From Desulfovibrio litoralis DSM 11393 (GTDB lineage: Bacteria; Desulfobacterota; Desulfovibrionia; Desulfovibrionales; Desulfovibrionaceae): a stretch of 64,000 nucleotides of DNA. This document shows, piece by piece, positions 8,320 to 18,353 of the stretch. Location of the stretch: positions 1 to 64,000 of the forward strand of contig NZ_FRDI01000015.1 of the NCBI RefSeq assembly GCF_900143255.1, read 5' to 3'. Both the position numbers and the translations under genes were made by a program. The notes below the pieces were generated by a model. That model was given only the letters and a program-made list of their open reading frames with translations, did no database searches and was not told where the DNA came from. Within the stretch, counting starts at the first letter, position 1. Each line of letters opens with the position of its first letter.

Positions 8320-9349
8320 AGGCAAGGGTTTTCGAGGGGCTTTAGAGTACGACCTTCAAAAACAAAAAGGGCAAATTCTGGAAACCAACATGGCAGGACA
8401 AACACCGAGAGAGCTTGCCAAAGAGTTTGGAGCGATTCGGGCTTTGCGTCCAAATCTCACAAAGGCGGTGTGTCATGTCAGTTTGAGCATCAGTCCAGAC
8501 GAAAAACTAAACGACGAACAGTGGAAAAGTGTTGCAAATAGCTATCTTAAACACATGGGCTTTGAAAAATGTCAGTATGTCGCCACAAAACACACGGACA
8601 CGGAACACCCGCATATTCATCTTGTCGTCAATCGCATCGGCATAGATGGGCAAGTTGCCAGCGATAGTCAGGATTATCAAAGGCAAGAAAGCCTTATGCG
8701 AAAGCTGGAGCAAGAACTTAACCTAAAAACTGTTGAGCCGAGCCGAGAAGCCAAACGCAAAGGTTTGACGAAAGGTGAAGTTGAACACAGCGTGCGTACT
8801 GGCGAGCCTTCAACCAGAATGCTTTTACAAAAAATCATAGATCGCACTTTGCAAAACGGTTTAAACTTAGACACTTTTACTCAGAAACTAGAAGAACAAG
8901 GCGTAAAAACACGTTTAAATCAAGCAAGTACGGGTTTTGTCAGCGGAATAAGTTTTAGTCTAAATGAAGTCGCTTTAAAAGGTAGCGATCTTGGCAAAAA
9001 TTACACATGGAACGCATTACAAAAAAGGGGATTAACACATGAGCAAGTTAGACATGACAAGGGAATTGACGGATGCACGCTTGGAGAAAACATGCCCAGT
9101 GGGGAATCAATCGGGCAATCAGGTGGGAAATCAAGCGAGCAATCAGACAACCAATCAGAGGAAATCAGAAGAAATGAGCGAGGAAGAAATTTTGGCAATG
9201 AGAGTCAACCTCTTGAGCCAACAAGAGATGCAAAAGCTGAAGAGCAACACAGAATTGATCAAGCTTTTGAAAGACTTGCAAGAATCAATAAAGACAGCGA
9301 ACAAAGAAATACGCCAGACCGCTCAAGAGGTCAGGGGTTATCCCGCTGA
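8300..9349 (+). CDS. mobA: Relaxase (MobA family), copy 1
   Basis: This 349-residue relaxase would nick oriT and lead the strand during conjugative mobilization. The catalytic HPHIH three-histidine metal site is at residues 103-107 (EHPHIHLVVNRIG), with the N-terminal region MIAKLIKGKGFRGALEYDL typical of Relaxase/MobA proteins. The C-terminal 100 residues are Gln/Ser/Glu-rich and are co-encoded with mobB in another frame. Compared with the copy at 45859-46872 it has a 12-residue insertion in that region, produced by extra 12-bp repeats. No coupling protein or type IV secretion genes are present, so transfer would need a helper element. Confidence 0.92.
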   Translation: MIAKLIKGKGFRGALEYDLQKQKGQILETNMAGQTPRELAKEFGAIRALRPNLTKAVCHVSLSISPDEKLNDEQWKSVANSYLKHMGFEKCQYVATKHTDTEHPHIHLVVNRIGIDGQVASDSQDYQRQESLMRKLEQELNLKTVEPSREAKRKGLTKGEVEHSVRTGEPSTRMLLQKIIDRTLQNGLNLDTFTQKLEEQGVKTRLNQASTGFVSGISFSLNEVALKGSDLGKNYTWNALQKRGLTHEQVRHDKGIDGCTLGENMPSGESIGQSGGKSSEQSDNQSEEIRRNERGRNFGNESQPLEPTRDAKAEEQHRIDQAFERLARINKDSEQRNTPDRSRGQGLSR

Positions 9350-9563
9350 AGCCGTGGCAAAAGTTGCGAAAACTATTGAGCTTGCTTTTCAAGATGTGCA
9401 TAAAGCGGCAGAACAAGCCCAAAAAACTTATGATGAAGCTCAAAAACTAATCATAAACTTTGAGAAAAATATTCTTTATTGGCTTTTTATGACGGGCGTA
9501 ATCTCGCCATTAATTTTAGTTGTAGGTTATAGATTGCTTGAACGCTGGTGGTATCAATTATAA
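9039..9563 (+). CDS. mobB: MobB-like membrane protein overlapping mobA, copy 1
   Basis: This 174-residue protein starts inside mobA in another frame (311 bp shared), as mobB does in IncQ plasmids. It has a Gln-rich N-terminus made of four-residue units (GNQ/SNQ/TNQ), a long coiled-coil-like central helix (about residues 50-140), and a C-terminal membrane segment (WLFMTGVISPLILVVGYRLL). IncQ MobB is a membrane-associated helper of the relaxase; the same role is likely here. An AGGGGA precedes the ATG. The second copy (46598-47077) has three fewer four-residue units. Confidence 0.75.
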   Translation: MSKLDMTRELTDARLEKTCPVGNQSGNQVGNQASNQTTNQRKSEEMSEEEILAMRVNLLSQQEMQKLKSNTELIKLLKDLQESIKTANKEIRQTAQEVRGYPAEAVAKVAKTIELAFQDVHKAAEQAQKTYDEAQKLIINFEKNILYWLFMTGVISPLILVVGYRLLERWWYQL

Positions 9564-9680
9564 GAAAAACCCAGCCTATAAACACAACAAAACAAAGTTA
9601 ATTAAAAATGTTAGCAGATAAAAACGTCTGTTATAGCCTTTGAGATTAACTGTTACACTGTAAAAAATGGATTATCCCAA

Positions 9681-9800
9681 ATGGCCATTACGGACACAGC
9701 GATAAAAAATATATCGCCAGAATTACTAAACCCACCATATAAAGTAGTATTAGATTCATCAAAGTCAGAACTCCAGAAAGTATTACCTGATTGTTTATAG
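9681..9800 (+). pseudogene. Integrase N-terminal remnant fused to autotransporter-derived DNA
   Basis: The ORF starts MAITDTAIKNISPE, matching the start of the IME1 integrase (MALTDTAIKNIKPN), and the DNA just upstream also matches. After about 13 residues the similarity switches. Bases 9761-9800 match the autotransporter repeat region at about 11262-11301 with roughly four mismatches in 40. The result is a 39-residue chimeric ORF, a recombination scar at the right end of IME1, and not a working gene. Confidence 0.7.
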
Positions 9801-9803
9801 TGC

Positions 9804-9832
9804 AAGGAAGCCCGCGTTTTGCGGGCTTCCTT
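9804..9832. terminator. Bidirectional hairpin terminator
   Basis: AAGGAAGCCCGC and GCGGGCTTCCTT form a 12-bp GC-rich stem with a tiny loop. It lies 43 bp past the stop codon of the minus-strand autotransporter, so it probably terminates that transcript and also shields it from rightward transcription out of IME1. Confidence 0.75.
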
Positions 9833-9874
9833 ATATACTTTTATGTATAGTCAAGGGCAAAGCCTTGTCATTTC

Positions 9875-12800
9875 TTAAAACTCATACTTCATTTGCAAGC
9901 TACCGCTCACGCCTTCACGCATTCCGGTGTAGCCTTGTAGTCCAAGGTCAACGCTAAAGTCGTGATTAACCATAGGTTTAAGGATTATACCGAGTTCGCC
10001 GACGCCTGTTCCGCCTTTGAGTTCTGGGGCTTCGAGGCTACGTCCATAGGCGGTTGCGTTTGCCTTACCGTCGAATTCATAATCATAGGCGGCACCGACA
10101 TAAGGGGTTGCGTTTTTGTCGATTTCATAACTAAAACGCACGCCATTTCTCCAGCGGTGCGAATCAGCGTCTTCAAACGTTATTGGGTCGCCGGCGACTG
10201 TTACATCATCGCCGTTTTGGTGTGTCCAAAAATATTTAGTAGAAAAGTCTAAATCGGCTTTTTCTGACAGTTGCCAAATATAGCCAAGCCCCGCGTGAGC
10301 ACCGTAATAGACAGAACTAGAGTCATAAGAGGCATTTATCGGACCGCTAAACGCTTCAAAGTCGTTACTGCTAAAGTCTGTGCTGACATGACCGACTCTC
10401 AAAGAAGCCTCGGTATAAAGCCCGTCTAAAAAGCCTTCTGTTAGGCTATAGCGAGCCAAAATACCGCCACCATAATATTCTGTGTCGCCGCTACCATCAA
10501 TGGAGGCTCTACCCGAAAAACTGTTGTGGCTGTCATAATTTCCGAAGCCCACTTCAAAAAACGCACCCAAGAGCAGTGAGTTTTGAGCGATTGGGGCGTT
10601 CCAGCCCAGACCGGTCATAAGTGAAAAACTGTCAACATCGCTGTGGCTACCTGTGTTATAGCGAGAACTACCCGCGCTCATCGCACCAAAAGAGGATAAA
10701 TTACCCGCTCCCGCCGCATTCGCACTGCTTAAAGCACTGCCCATACCTTGTCCCGCCGCTAAATCCGCCCCTTGGTTTATAAAGGCGACGCCGGAAACAA
10801 TACCCTCAGAAAGGGCCTTGGTTTGGGGGTTTACCTTCGCACCAGAAGCCACTGTGGCAGTAATTTTGGTAAGGCCTTCTTGCTTCACGTTCATATCATA
10901 TAAAAGGCTTATGCCCTTATATGCCGTTATCGGATGTGCTGTATATCCACCAAAGATGTTGAGGGCTTCTAGCAAGGTGTATTTATCGCCTATGTTCGGC
11001 ATTGTGCCACCGCTCGCTATGCCCAGCCTATCTACTGTGGCTATTCGGCTACCACCATCTGTTAAATCGATGAAATTAGTTGCTGTAAGCATTGGGTCAT
11101 TAGTCCACGTATTAGGCAGTAAAAAACGATAATTCTCGAAGTTTTTGATGACAGAAACAGGGTTGCCTATACGGTTAAGCACCCAGAGGGTATTGCCAGT
11201 GAACTTGTCGCCACCGCCAGCACTTTCCCCGCCGAATAACCAGGTAGAGCCAGCATTAAAAGTCGGAGTGCCGGAAAGTATTACCTGATTGTTTATAGCC
11301 TTGCCGTTCTGGCTATACCCGCCGTAGACAAAGCCATTAATCGTACCACCGCTGATGTTTACCGTGTTGGCGTAGGCGTTGCCAGTACCGTCATAGACAT
11401 ACCCGCCGTAGACATTCCCAGTACCACCACCAGAACCAATAGTACCACCGCTGATGTTTACCGTGTTGGCGTAGGCACTGCCATCACCGCTAAACCCGCC
11501 AAGGACATCCCTTTTAATCAAAGCATCACCGCTGATGTTTACCGTGTTGGCGTAGGCGTCGCCAGAACGGCTCCACCCGCCGTAGACATCCCTTTTAATA
11601 TCAGCAGTACCGCTGATGTTTACCGTGTTGGCGTAGGCGTCGCCAGAACCGCTTTCAACATTCCCGCCGAAGACATTACCACCTAAACCACCAGAACCAA
11701 TAGTACCAGCGCTGATGTTGACCGTGTTGGCGTAGGCGTCGCCAGCACCGCTATGAACATACCCGCCGAAGACATTCTTGTCAATCGTACCACCGCTGAT
11801 GTTTACCGTGTTGGCGTAGGCGTCGCCAGAACCTTGCCAGACATACCCGCCGTAGACAGAGCCACCAATATCAGCATCACCGCTGATGTTTACCGTGTTG
11901 TTATAGGCCTTGCCAGAAAAGCTACGTCCGCCGTAGACATTACCCGTGCCAGGACCAGAACCAATCGTACCACCGCTGATGTTTACCGTGTTGGCGTAGG
12001 CGTTGCCAGTACCGTCCATGACATACCCGCCGTAGACATCTCTCCAAATCTCAGCATTACCGCTGATGTTCACCGTGTTGTTATAGGCGTTGCCAGAACC
12101 TTGCCAGACATACCCGCCGTAGACATTGCCCGTGCCAGGAGAACCATCACCAATCGTACCACCGCTGATGTTTACCGTGTTGGCGTAGGCGTCGCCAGAA
12201 CCGCTATTAACAAACCCGCCGTAGACCTCCCAGTCAATCGTACCACCGCTGATGTTTACCGTGTTGGCGTAGGCGTTGCCAAAACCGCTTTCAACATACC
12301 CGCCGTAGACATAGCCCAGAATCTCAGTACCACCGCTGATGTTTACCGTGTTGGCGTAGGCGTTGCCACCACCCCATGCATCGCCACCATCGACATCACC
12401 GCCAATCGTACCACCACTGATGTTTACCGTGTTACCGTAAGCGTCGCCAGAACCGCTATTAACATACCCGCCGTAGACATCCCCGCCAATAGTACCACCG
12501 CTGATGTTTACCGTGTTGGCGTAGGCGTTGCCAGTACCTTGAAATACATACCCGCCGTAGACATTACCGCCACCCATGCCATCACCAATCGTACCAGCGC
12601 TGATGTTTACCGTGTTGGCGTAGGCGTCGCCAGAATCGCTACGCCCGCCGTAGACCAAGCCATTAATCGTACCAGCGCTGATGTTTACCGTGTTGTTGTA
12701 GGCGTTGCCAGAACCGCTATAAACGTACCCGCCGTAGACATCCATGTTAATCGTACCACCGCTGATGTTTACCGTGTTGTTGTAAACGCTGTTTTTTTCG

Positions 12801-13156
12801 CTTAGCCCGCCAAAAACTAAATTAGGGTTGGTTTTTCCTGGCCCAGTGGTAAAATTAACATTTACCGTATTACCACTTGCACTAGGGTTTTCTGTTGTGC
12901 CGGGAAAGAGAACGTCTGATACTCCTCCCCCAAACCAAGTGGGGGCAGTTTTTAAATCGTTAACATCACCAGTATAATTGATGGTTTCCGCTTTTACCTC
13001 CGACGGCAAGCTAAACATTAAACCAGCGCCTAAAACAGCTAAGGCTAAAAGATTAGTAAAACAAAACCCACTTTTTGGGGCTAAATTAATTAATCTAACA
13101 CGTTTTGATTTAGCTTTTTGAATAGCTTGTTTAATAAAAACATTTAGTTTTTTCAT
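9875..13156 (-). CDS. Type V autotransporter with a 17-copy repeat passenger
   Basis: This is a 1093-residue surface protein. A long charged N-terminal extension precedes the hydrophobic signal core (FCFTNLLALAVLGAGLMFSLPSEVKA), a form seen in large autotransporters. Residues about 95-640 consist of seventeen NTVNIS-centred repeats of 24-31 residues (YGGYV.SGSG.AYANTVNISGGTI), which should build a beta-helix on the cell surface. A linker and a roughly 270-residue C-terminal beta-barrel follow, ending in LQMKYEF with the terminal aromatic residue expected for outer-membrane insertion. Repeats are near-identical at DNA level, so length variation is likely. The barrel is homologous to the stand-alone barrel at 30087-31088. 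Adhesion is the usual role, inferred here. Confidence 0.92.
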   Translation of the reverse strand: MKKLNVFIKQAIQKAKSKRVRLINLAPKSGFCFTNLLALAVLGAGLMFSLPSEVKAETINYTGDVNDLKTAPTWFGGGVSDVLFPGTTENPSASGNTVNVNFTTGPGKTNPNLVFGGLSEKNSVYNNTVNISGGTINMDVYGGYVYSGSGNAYNNTVNISAGTINGLVYGGRSDSGDAYANTVNISAGTIGDGMGGGNVYGGYVFQGTGNAYANTVNISGGTIGGDVYGGYVNSGSGDAYGNTVNISGGTIGGDVDGGDAWGGGNAYANTVNISGGTEILGYVYGGYVESGFGNAYANTVNISGGTIDWEVYGGFVNSGSGDAYANTVNISGGTIGDGSPGTGNVYGGYVWQGSGNAYNNTVNISGNAEIWRDVYGGYVMDGTGNAYANTVNISGGTIGSGPGTGNVYGGRSFSGKAYNNTVNISGDADIGGSVYGGYVWQGSGDAYANTVNISGGTIDKNVFGGYVHSGAGDAYANTVNISAGTIGSGGLGGNVFGGNVESGSGDAYANTVNISGTADIKRDVYGGWSRSGDAYANTVNISGDALIKRDVLGGFSGDGSAYANTVNISGGTIGSGGGTGNVYGGYVYDGTGNAYANTVNISGGTINGFVYGGYSQNGKAINNQVILSGTPTFNAGSTWLFGGESAGGGDKFTGNTLWVLNRIGNPVSVIKNFENYRFLLPNTWTNDPMLTATNFIDLTDGGSRIATVDRLGIASGGTMPNIGDKYTLLEALNIFGGYTAHPITAYKGISLLYDMNVKQEGLTKITATVASGAKVNPQTKALSEGIVSGVAFINQGADLAAGQGMGSALSSANAAGAGNLSSFGAMSAGSSRYNTGSHSDVDSFSLMTGLGWNAPIAQNSLLLGAFFEVGFGNYDSHNSFSGRASIDGSGDTEYYGGGILARYSLTEGFLDGLYTEASLRVGHVSTDFSSNDFEAFSGPINASYDSSSVYYGAHAGLGYIWQLSEKADLDFSTKYFWTHQNGDDVTVAGDPITFEDADSHRWRNGVRFSYEIDKNATPYVGAAYDYEFDGKANATAYGRSLEAPELKGGTGVGELGIILKPMVNHDFSVDLGLQGYTGMREGVSGSLQMKYEF
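11320..12790 (-). repeat. Tandem repeats encoding the autotransporter passenger
   Basis: About seventeen copies of a 72-93 bp unit share the core ccgctgatgtttaccgtgtt (plus-strand reading). Variation is concentrated in the inter-core segment. The array keeps the opposite strand open as well, giving a long antisense ORF that is a by-product of the repeat. Confidence 0.9.
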
Positions 13157-13222
13157 TTCTACCTCGTTATAATCTGGATATATCGTTAAGCTCTAAAGAA
13201 TGAGCGTTGTATTTTTTGATTC

Positions 13223-13261
13223 ATATATTTTATTTATATATTTTATTTATATATTTTATTA
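13223..13261. repeat. Three tandem 13-bp AT repeats upstream of the autotransporter
   Basis: The 13-mer ATATATTTTATTT occurs three times in direct succession, 67-105 bp upstream of the autotransporter start codon. It lies in the likely promoter region, where a change in copy number would shift promoter spacing. Only one allele is visible. Confidence 0.7.
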
Positions 13262-13414
13262 AAACATTCCGCTTTAACTTATATTTTTATATATACAATA
13301 TCATTTTTATTTCATAACTAAATAATAACAAATATGCAATAACGATTTTAATATAGCGATATTGTTAAGGTTTTTAAAATAGCTTTAACTTAAAAAAATA
13401 GGTTTAAAAATACT

Positions 13415-14548
13415 CTATTCTGTCATTTGGCTGATTGATTTACGAAAACGCATGAGAGAAAATGTAAAAAGAATTGAGCCAATCAGAATAAGATAGACAA
13501 ACGGCTCCCATACGGTGGCAATACCAGCACCACGATAAAGAATAGCTTGTCCGAGTTCAACAAAATGGGTGGTCGGTGCTATCAGCATGATTTGTTGCAC
13601 AAATTCTGGCATACTCTCACGCGGGGTGCTACCACCAGAAAGCATTTGTAGCGGCAATAACACTAAAACAAGTAACATGCCAAATTGAGGCATACTGCGT
13701 GCCACAGTTGCTAAAAAAATACCCATAGACGTGGTGGCAAATATATGTAGAGCAGCACCAACAAGAAAAAGAGCTATGGAGCCTCCTATAGGCACATGTA
13801 ATGCCATATGCACTACAAAAAATAGAGATAGCCCAGAAGCACAGAGTACCACTAATCCCATAGACCATATTTTTGCAATCATAATTTCAGCAGGGGTTAC
13901 GGGCATTACCAATAAGTGTTCAATAGTGCCGTGTTCACGTTCGCGAATTAGTGCAGCCCCAGTCAAAATAATCGAGAGCATAGTAATGTTGTTAATTAGC
14001 TCCATAACCGCACCAAACCAAGACTGTGTAAGGTTTGGGTTAAAACGCATACGCAATGCCAGTCCAATGGGTGGCGTTTCTATACGGCGATAACGATTGA
14101 TAAATCCAGAAATCTCATCTGTTATAATCTGTTGAATATATCCGCTACCAGTAAATGCTTGGCTCATGCGAGTGGCATCCACATTGAGCTGGATTTCCGG
14201 TTGCTTGCCTGCCAGAAGGTCTCGTTGGAAATTTGGGGGAATGTTTAAGGCAAATGTGTATAGCCCAGTATCTAGCCCACGGTCTACCTGATCAAATGAA
14301 ATAATAGCAGGTGGCAAAAAATGTGGTAGATAAAAGGCTGAGGCAATGCTCAGGGAAAGAGCGGATTCATCTTCGTCTACAATGGCAATGCTCGCTTTGT
14401 TAAGTGATTCTGGCATAGCTGTGGACGCCGTATAGATAGAAACGGTAAAAGTAAAAATGATCAAGCCCAGCATCATAGGATCGCGCACCAGCCCCCATAG
14501 TTCTTTTATCCCAAGTCGGTATATGTTCTCAATGTGGTGTTGTATCAT
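13415..14548 (-). CDS. yhhJ: ABC-2 type permease, YhhJ-like
   Basis: This 377-residue inner-membrane permease has one N-terminal membrane helix ([14 protein letters not shown]), a large periplasmic loop (residues about 45-170), and five further helices, the usual ABC-2 topology. It contains the family segment [28 protein letters not shown]. It overlaps rbbA by 4 bp (ATGA), so it is translationally coupled as the last gene of the yhiI-rbbA-yhhJ operon. With RbbA and the HlyD protein it would form an envelope-spanning exporter; the substrate is unknown. Confidence 0.9.
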   Translation of the reverse strand: MIQHHIENIYRLGIKELWGLVRDPMMLGLIIFTFTVSIYTASTAMPESLNKASIAIVDEDESALSLSIASAFYLPHFLPPAIISFDQVDRGLDTGLYTFALNIPPNFQRDLLAGKQPEIQLNVDATRMSQAFTGSGYIQQIITDEISGFINRYRRIETPPIGLALRMRFNPNLTQSWFGAVMELINNITMLSIILTGAALIREREHGTIEHLLVMPVTPAEIMIAKIWSMGLVVLCASGLSLFFVVHMALHVPIGGSIALFLVGAALHIFATTSMGIFLATVARSMPQFGMLLVLVLLPLQMLSGGSTPRESMPEFVQQIMLIAPTTHFVELGQAILYRGAGIATVWEPFVYLILIGSILFTFSLMRFRKSISQMTE

Positions 14549-17289
14549 GTGTCCTGCTTTTTAAGTAACATAATGGTTACTACCAGTATGACTGGTATGC
14601 TCAACCATAAAATACCAGTCTGAACGTATAAATCCATAAAACCTAAGGCTTTATTAAATACTCCACGACTAATAATCAGCATATGGGTTGTAGGATAAAC
14701 CTCACCGATTATTCTACCGGCTCCCTCAAGAGAGGCAGTAGAGTTCATCATGCCAGAAAACTGAATAGCTGGGAGCATAGTACCCACCATGGTAAAAAAA
14801 ATGGCGGCTATCTGGCTTTTGGTAAAGGTAGAGGCAAATAGTCCAAAACCCGTGGTAACAATACAATAGGCCAAAGAAGCTATGGTTAGAGTCAAAAAGC
14901 TTCCCTTTATCGGCACATCAAAGGCAAAAACAGCCAGAGCCGTTAGCAGAAAAAAGTTTACCATGGCTAGACCTATGTAAGGCAGTTGCTTACCTAATAA
15001 AAATTCCGTGCGTGTGACTGGTGTTACATATAGGTTGATGATAGAACCCATTTCTTTTTCTCTAACTACCGAAAGAGCTACCAACATAGAAGGCAACATT
15101 AGTAGCAAAATAGGGATAACCGCAGGTACCATAGCGGGCAGGCTTTTTATGTCAGGGTTATAGCGAAAACGTGTTTCAATGTTGGCAGGAACGAAAACAG
15201 GCTTACCTAACCGTAGCAGGGTAGAATCTGCGAGCCAAGTCTGGTGCAGACCTTGTACATATCCCCGTATAGTTTCCGCTCGTTGTGGCATGGCACCATC
15301 AATCCAGACGCCAATCTGCACTGGTCTACCGTGTTCCACGTCTCTACCAAAATTTGGTGGTATTTCAATGGCAAGAGAAAGCTCTCCCGCCCGCATACGC
15401 CTATCCAAATCCGCATAGTCCTGAATATTTTTCTTTTCATGAAAATAGCGAGACCCAGCAAGATTGATGGTATAATTTCGACTGATACCACTTTGATCTC
15501 TATCAAGCACAGCATAACTCAAATTTTCTACGTCCATGTTGATGCCAAACCCCAACACTATCATTATAATAACCGAGCCCAGTAATGCTAGTGTTGCACG
15601 TATTGGGTCACGGCGTAGTTCTAGTGACTCACACCATGAATAGCTTAACATGCGATTTAGGCTAAAAATGCTCCGTGAAACTGTGGTACTAGATTCAATC
15701 TTGGGTTGTGGAGGTTTATACGTGGCTGTGTTATTTTGCTTTTGTTCGTTAGCACTAGCCTCTATAAGATAGCTGATGAAGGCTTGTTCTAGTGAAGCGG
15801 AACCACGTTGTTTTACTAAAACGGCTGGAACACCACTCGCTAAAATTTTTCCGGCATGCATAAAAGAAATACGGTCACAGCGTTCGGCTTCGTTCATAAA
15901 ATGGGTTGAAATAAAAATAGTAACATGATCTTTACGCGACAGTTCAATCATCAGTCGCCAGAAATTATCTCTGGCTATCGGATCTACTCCAGAAGTAGGT
16001 TCGTCAAGAATCAATAAATCAGGTTTGTGTACCATGGCAACTGCTAACGAAAGTCGCTGACAGACACCAAGTGAAAGATTTGGTGGTAAACTGTCCGACT
16101 CGTCTTGTAGCCCGAACCTTTCTAACATTTCCTGAACACGTGCTGGAATAGTTTCTTCAGGCAGGTGGAAAAGACGGGCATGTAGCACGAGGTTTTGGCT
16201 AACTGTTAGTTCATTGTACAAGGAAAACGCCTGAGACATATATCCCACGCGCTTGCGGGTAGCCATATCATCAGGATTGACGGGATGCCCAAATAGCGAG
16301 ACAGTACCTTCGGTTGCTGGTAATAACCCTGTAAGCATCCTCATAGTAGTGCTTTTTCCGCAGCCGTTAGACCCCAAAAAACCAAAAATTTCCCCTTGTC
16401 GAATCTGTAAACTCACATCAGAAACAGCCACAAAATTGCCAAAACGCTTGGTAAGCCCGTGTGCTTCAATGGCGATAGGAGCATCGCCAGATATATTCAA
16501 CGGAACGATTTCCACTGGTTTGTAACCTTGTCGCCTTTTTTCCGGCAACAGTTGGATAAAAGCGTTTTCCAGTGAGGTGCTATCGGTTTTTTGCATTAGA
16601 GAGGCTGGAGTGTCGGTAGCCAGTATTTTACCCGCATCCATGGCGACTAGCCAATCAAAAGTCTTTGCTTCGTCCATGTATGCCGTGGCTACCATAACGC
16701 TCATCTGCGGGCGTTTTTTTCTGATAGAGGCTACTAGTTCCCAAAATTGTGCACGAGCCAGCGGGTCCACCCCAGTTGTTGGTTCATCTAAAATTAACAA
16801 ATCAGGATCGTGAATAAGGGCACAACACAACCCAAGTTTTTGTTTCATGCCTCCAGAAAGTTGTCCTACAAATCGATCTAAAAAAGGATGTAACCCAGTA
16901 CTGTAAGTTAAGTTGTCGATACGAGATCTACGCTCCTGTGCGTTCTGCCCAAAAAGGCGTGAAAAAAACTGCAGATTCTCTTCTATCGAAAGAGTAGGGT
17001 ACAAGTTTTTACCTAGCCCTTGTGGCATATAAGCAATACGAGGACACACCAAATCACGATGACGCTTAGATCGCATATCACCATCAAGGACACGAGCTTC
17101 TCCCTGCTGTATGGCTCTAGCACCAGAAACAATAGACAATAAACTAGATTTACCCACTCCATCTGGTCCGATAAAACCAATGATACATGCCTCAGGTATA
17201 GCCAAGCTAATATTGTCCAAAGCCAAAATTTTGCCGTAGTGCAAGCTAATGTTGGTCAACTGTACAATTAAAGGAGGCGTAGCTGTCAT
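14545..17289 (-). CDS. rbbA: RbbA-type fused ABC ATPase/permease
   Basis: This 914-residue protein has two ABC ATPase domains followed by an ABC-2 membrane domain, the layout and length of E. coli RbbA (YhiH). The first domain has Walker [10 protein letters not shown], signature LSGGMKQKL and Walker [14 protein letters not shown]. The second has GSNGCGKST, the altered signature LSLGVCQRL and [13 protein letters not shown]. Membrane helices occupy roughly residues 560-914. The start at 17289 is preferred because its ATG overlaps the HlyD stop as ATGA; an in-frame ATG 33 bp upstream lies deep in that gene. Family members are annotated as ribosome-associated ATPases, but the operon argues for export. 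Confidence 0.9.
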   Translation of the reverse strand: MTATPPLIVQLTNISLHYGKILALDNISLAIPEACIIGFIGPDGVGKSSLLSIVSGARAIQQGEARVLDGDMRSKRHRDLVCPRIAYMPQGLGKNLYPTLSIEENLQFFSRLFGQNAQERRSRIDNLTYSTGLHPFLDRFVGQLSGGMKQKLGLCCALIHDPDLLILDEPTTGVDPLARAQFWELVASIRKKRPQMSVMVATAYMDEAKTFDWLVAMDAGKILATDTPASLMQKTDSTSLENAFIQLLPEKRRQGYKPVEIVPLNISGDAPIAIEAHGLTKRFGNFVAVSDVSLQIRQGEIFGFLGSNGCGKSTTMRMLTGLLPATEGTVSLFGHPVNPDDMATRKRVGYMSQAFSLYNELTVSQNLVLHARLFHLPEETIPARVQEMLERFGLQDESDSLPPNLSLGVCQRLSLAVAMVHKPDLLILDEPTSGVDPIARDNFWRLMIELSRKDHVTIFISTHFMNEAERCDRISFMHAGKILASGVPAVLVKQRGSASLEQAFISYLIEASANEQKQNNTATYKPPQPKIESSTTVSRSIFSLNRMLSYSWCESLELRRDPIRATLALLGSVIIMIVLGFGINMDVENLSYAVLDRDQSGISRNYTINLAGSRYFHEKKNIQDYADLDRRMRAGELSLAIEIPPNFGRDVEHGRPVQIGVWIDGAMPQRAETIRGYVQGLHQTWLADSTLLRLGKPVFVPANIETRFRYNPDIKSLPAMVPAVIPILLLMLPSMLVALSVVREKEMGSIINLYVTPVTRTEFLLGKQLPYIGLAMVNFFLLTALAVFAFDVPIKGSFLTLTIASLAYCIVTTGFGLFASTFTKSQIAAIFFTMVGTMLPAIQFSGMMNSTASLEGAGRIIGEVYPTTHMLIISRGVFNKALGFMDLYVQTGILWLSIPVILVVTIMLLKKQDT

Positions 17290-18353
17290 GGAGCAACTTT
17301 TACCGCCAGCGATTCTGGCCATTCTGCATTAGGGTCGAGTTTGAGCCAAGTCACTCCCGGCAGACCAGTTTTTACCATGGTAATATGTTTTATCAAAAGG
17401 TCATGATCAATTTGTGCTTTAACCCGAAACATTAATTTTTGGCGTTCTACATAGGTTTCAACAGTTTTTGGAGTAAACTGTGCTGTGCTTGACACAAAGG
17501 TAATTTTAGACGGAATCACATAGTTTGGAGCAGCATCAAGAATGATACGGGCATCTGACTGTAAGGCGACTTTACCTGCGGACTCTTCTGACAGAAAAAA
17601 AGTCATATAAACATCAGAAAGATCGACCAAGTTCAAAACCTTACCACCAACACCAAGTACTTCTCCTGGTTCCGCAATACGGTATTGTATCCTTCCACCA
17701 CACGGAGCCGTTAATTTGCAATCTTCAATATCCACAGCAATTCTGTCAACTGCCGCTTCAGCACCTCTTATTTCCGCCTGTGCACCATTAGCCTGTGCCT
17801 TGGCAACTTCTACCGCAGCCTCTGCAACAGCCACTTGATCCTTGGCAACCTCTACAGCCGCCTTGGCTCCCTGTGCCCCTGCTTTGTCGTCTTCAAATGT
17901 ATTTTGAGATACAGCACCTTTACGGAACAGCGCAGAAGAACTTGTTGAGCGTCGTTGTACAGTGTCTAATTCACTTTCCCTCTGGGCTACTGTAGCCAAA
18001 GCGGCATTTCTATCGCTTTCGCGTAGTTGTATCTGAGCCCTAGCACTCACTTCTGTTGTGATAGCTTGTTGAAGTTGAGCTTTAGCTTGGTGCAGTTGTG
18101 CTTCAAGATTTTTACTATCAATGGTTGCCAACAGTTGTCCTGTTTTAACAAAATCACCTTCGTGAACATAAATAGATTCAACCCGACCAGCCAGCTTAGT
18201 GGCAATATCAATCTCTGTTGCTTCTATCCTACCGTTTCCGCTGACAAAACCTTTACCTAGTTCATTGGCGTGCAAAGAACTCCATGCGTAATACCCCGCA
18301 GCAAGACCAATAATGATTATTACTAGAATAACTATTTTTAAAGAAAACTTCAC
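17286..18353 (-). CDS. yhiI: HlyD-family periplasmic adaptor, YhiI-like
   Basis: This 355-residue membrane fusion protein has an N-terminal anchor ([18 protein letters not shown]), a biotinyl-lipoyl half motif ([24 protein letters not shown]), a long Ala/Gln-rich coiled-coil hairpin (residues about 90-205), and the returning lipoyl half with [24 protein letters not shown]. It would link the inner-membrane ABC components to an outer-membrane channel across the periplasm. It is the first gene of the operon with rbbA and yhhJ; no TolC homologue is in the window. Confidence 0.9.
   Translation of the reverse strand: MKFSLKIVILVIIIIGLAAGYYAWSSLHANELGKGFVSGNGRIEATEIDIATKLAGRVESIYVHEGDFVKTGQLLATIDSKNLEAQLHQAKAQLQQAITTEVSARAQIQLRESDRNAALATVAQRESELDTVQRRSTSSSALFRKGAVSQNTFEDDKAGAQGAKAAVEVAKDQVAVAEAAVEVAKAQANGAQAEIRGAEAAVDRIAVDIEDCKLTAPCGGRIQYRIAEPGEVLGVGGKVLNLVDLSDVYMTFFLSEESAGKVALQSDARIILDAAPNYVIPSKITFVSSTAQFTPKTVETYVERQKLMFRVKAQIDHDLLIKHITMVKTGLPGVTWLKLDPNAEWPESLAVKVAP

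Noticed and set aside
11753..12805. 350-codon plus-strand ORF opposite the autotransporter
   Set aside because: It is repetitive in step with the passenger repeats, has no plausible domain or ribosome-binding site, and arises because the repeat unit leaves the opposite strand open.
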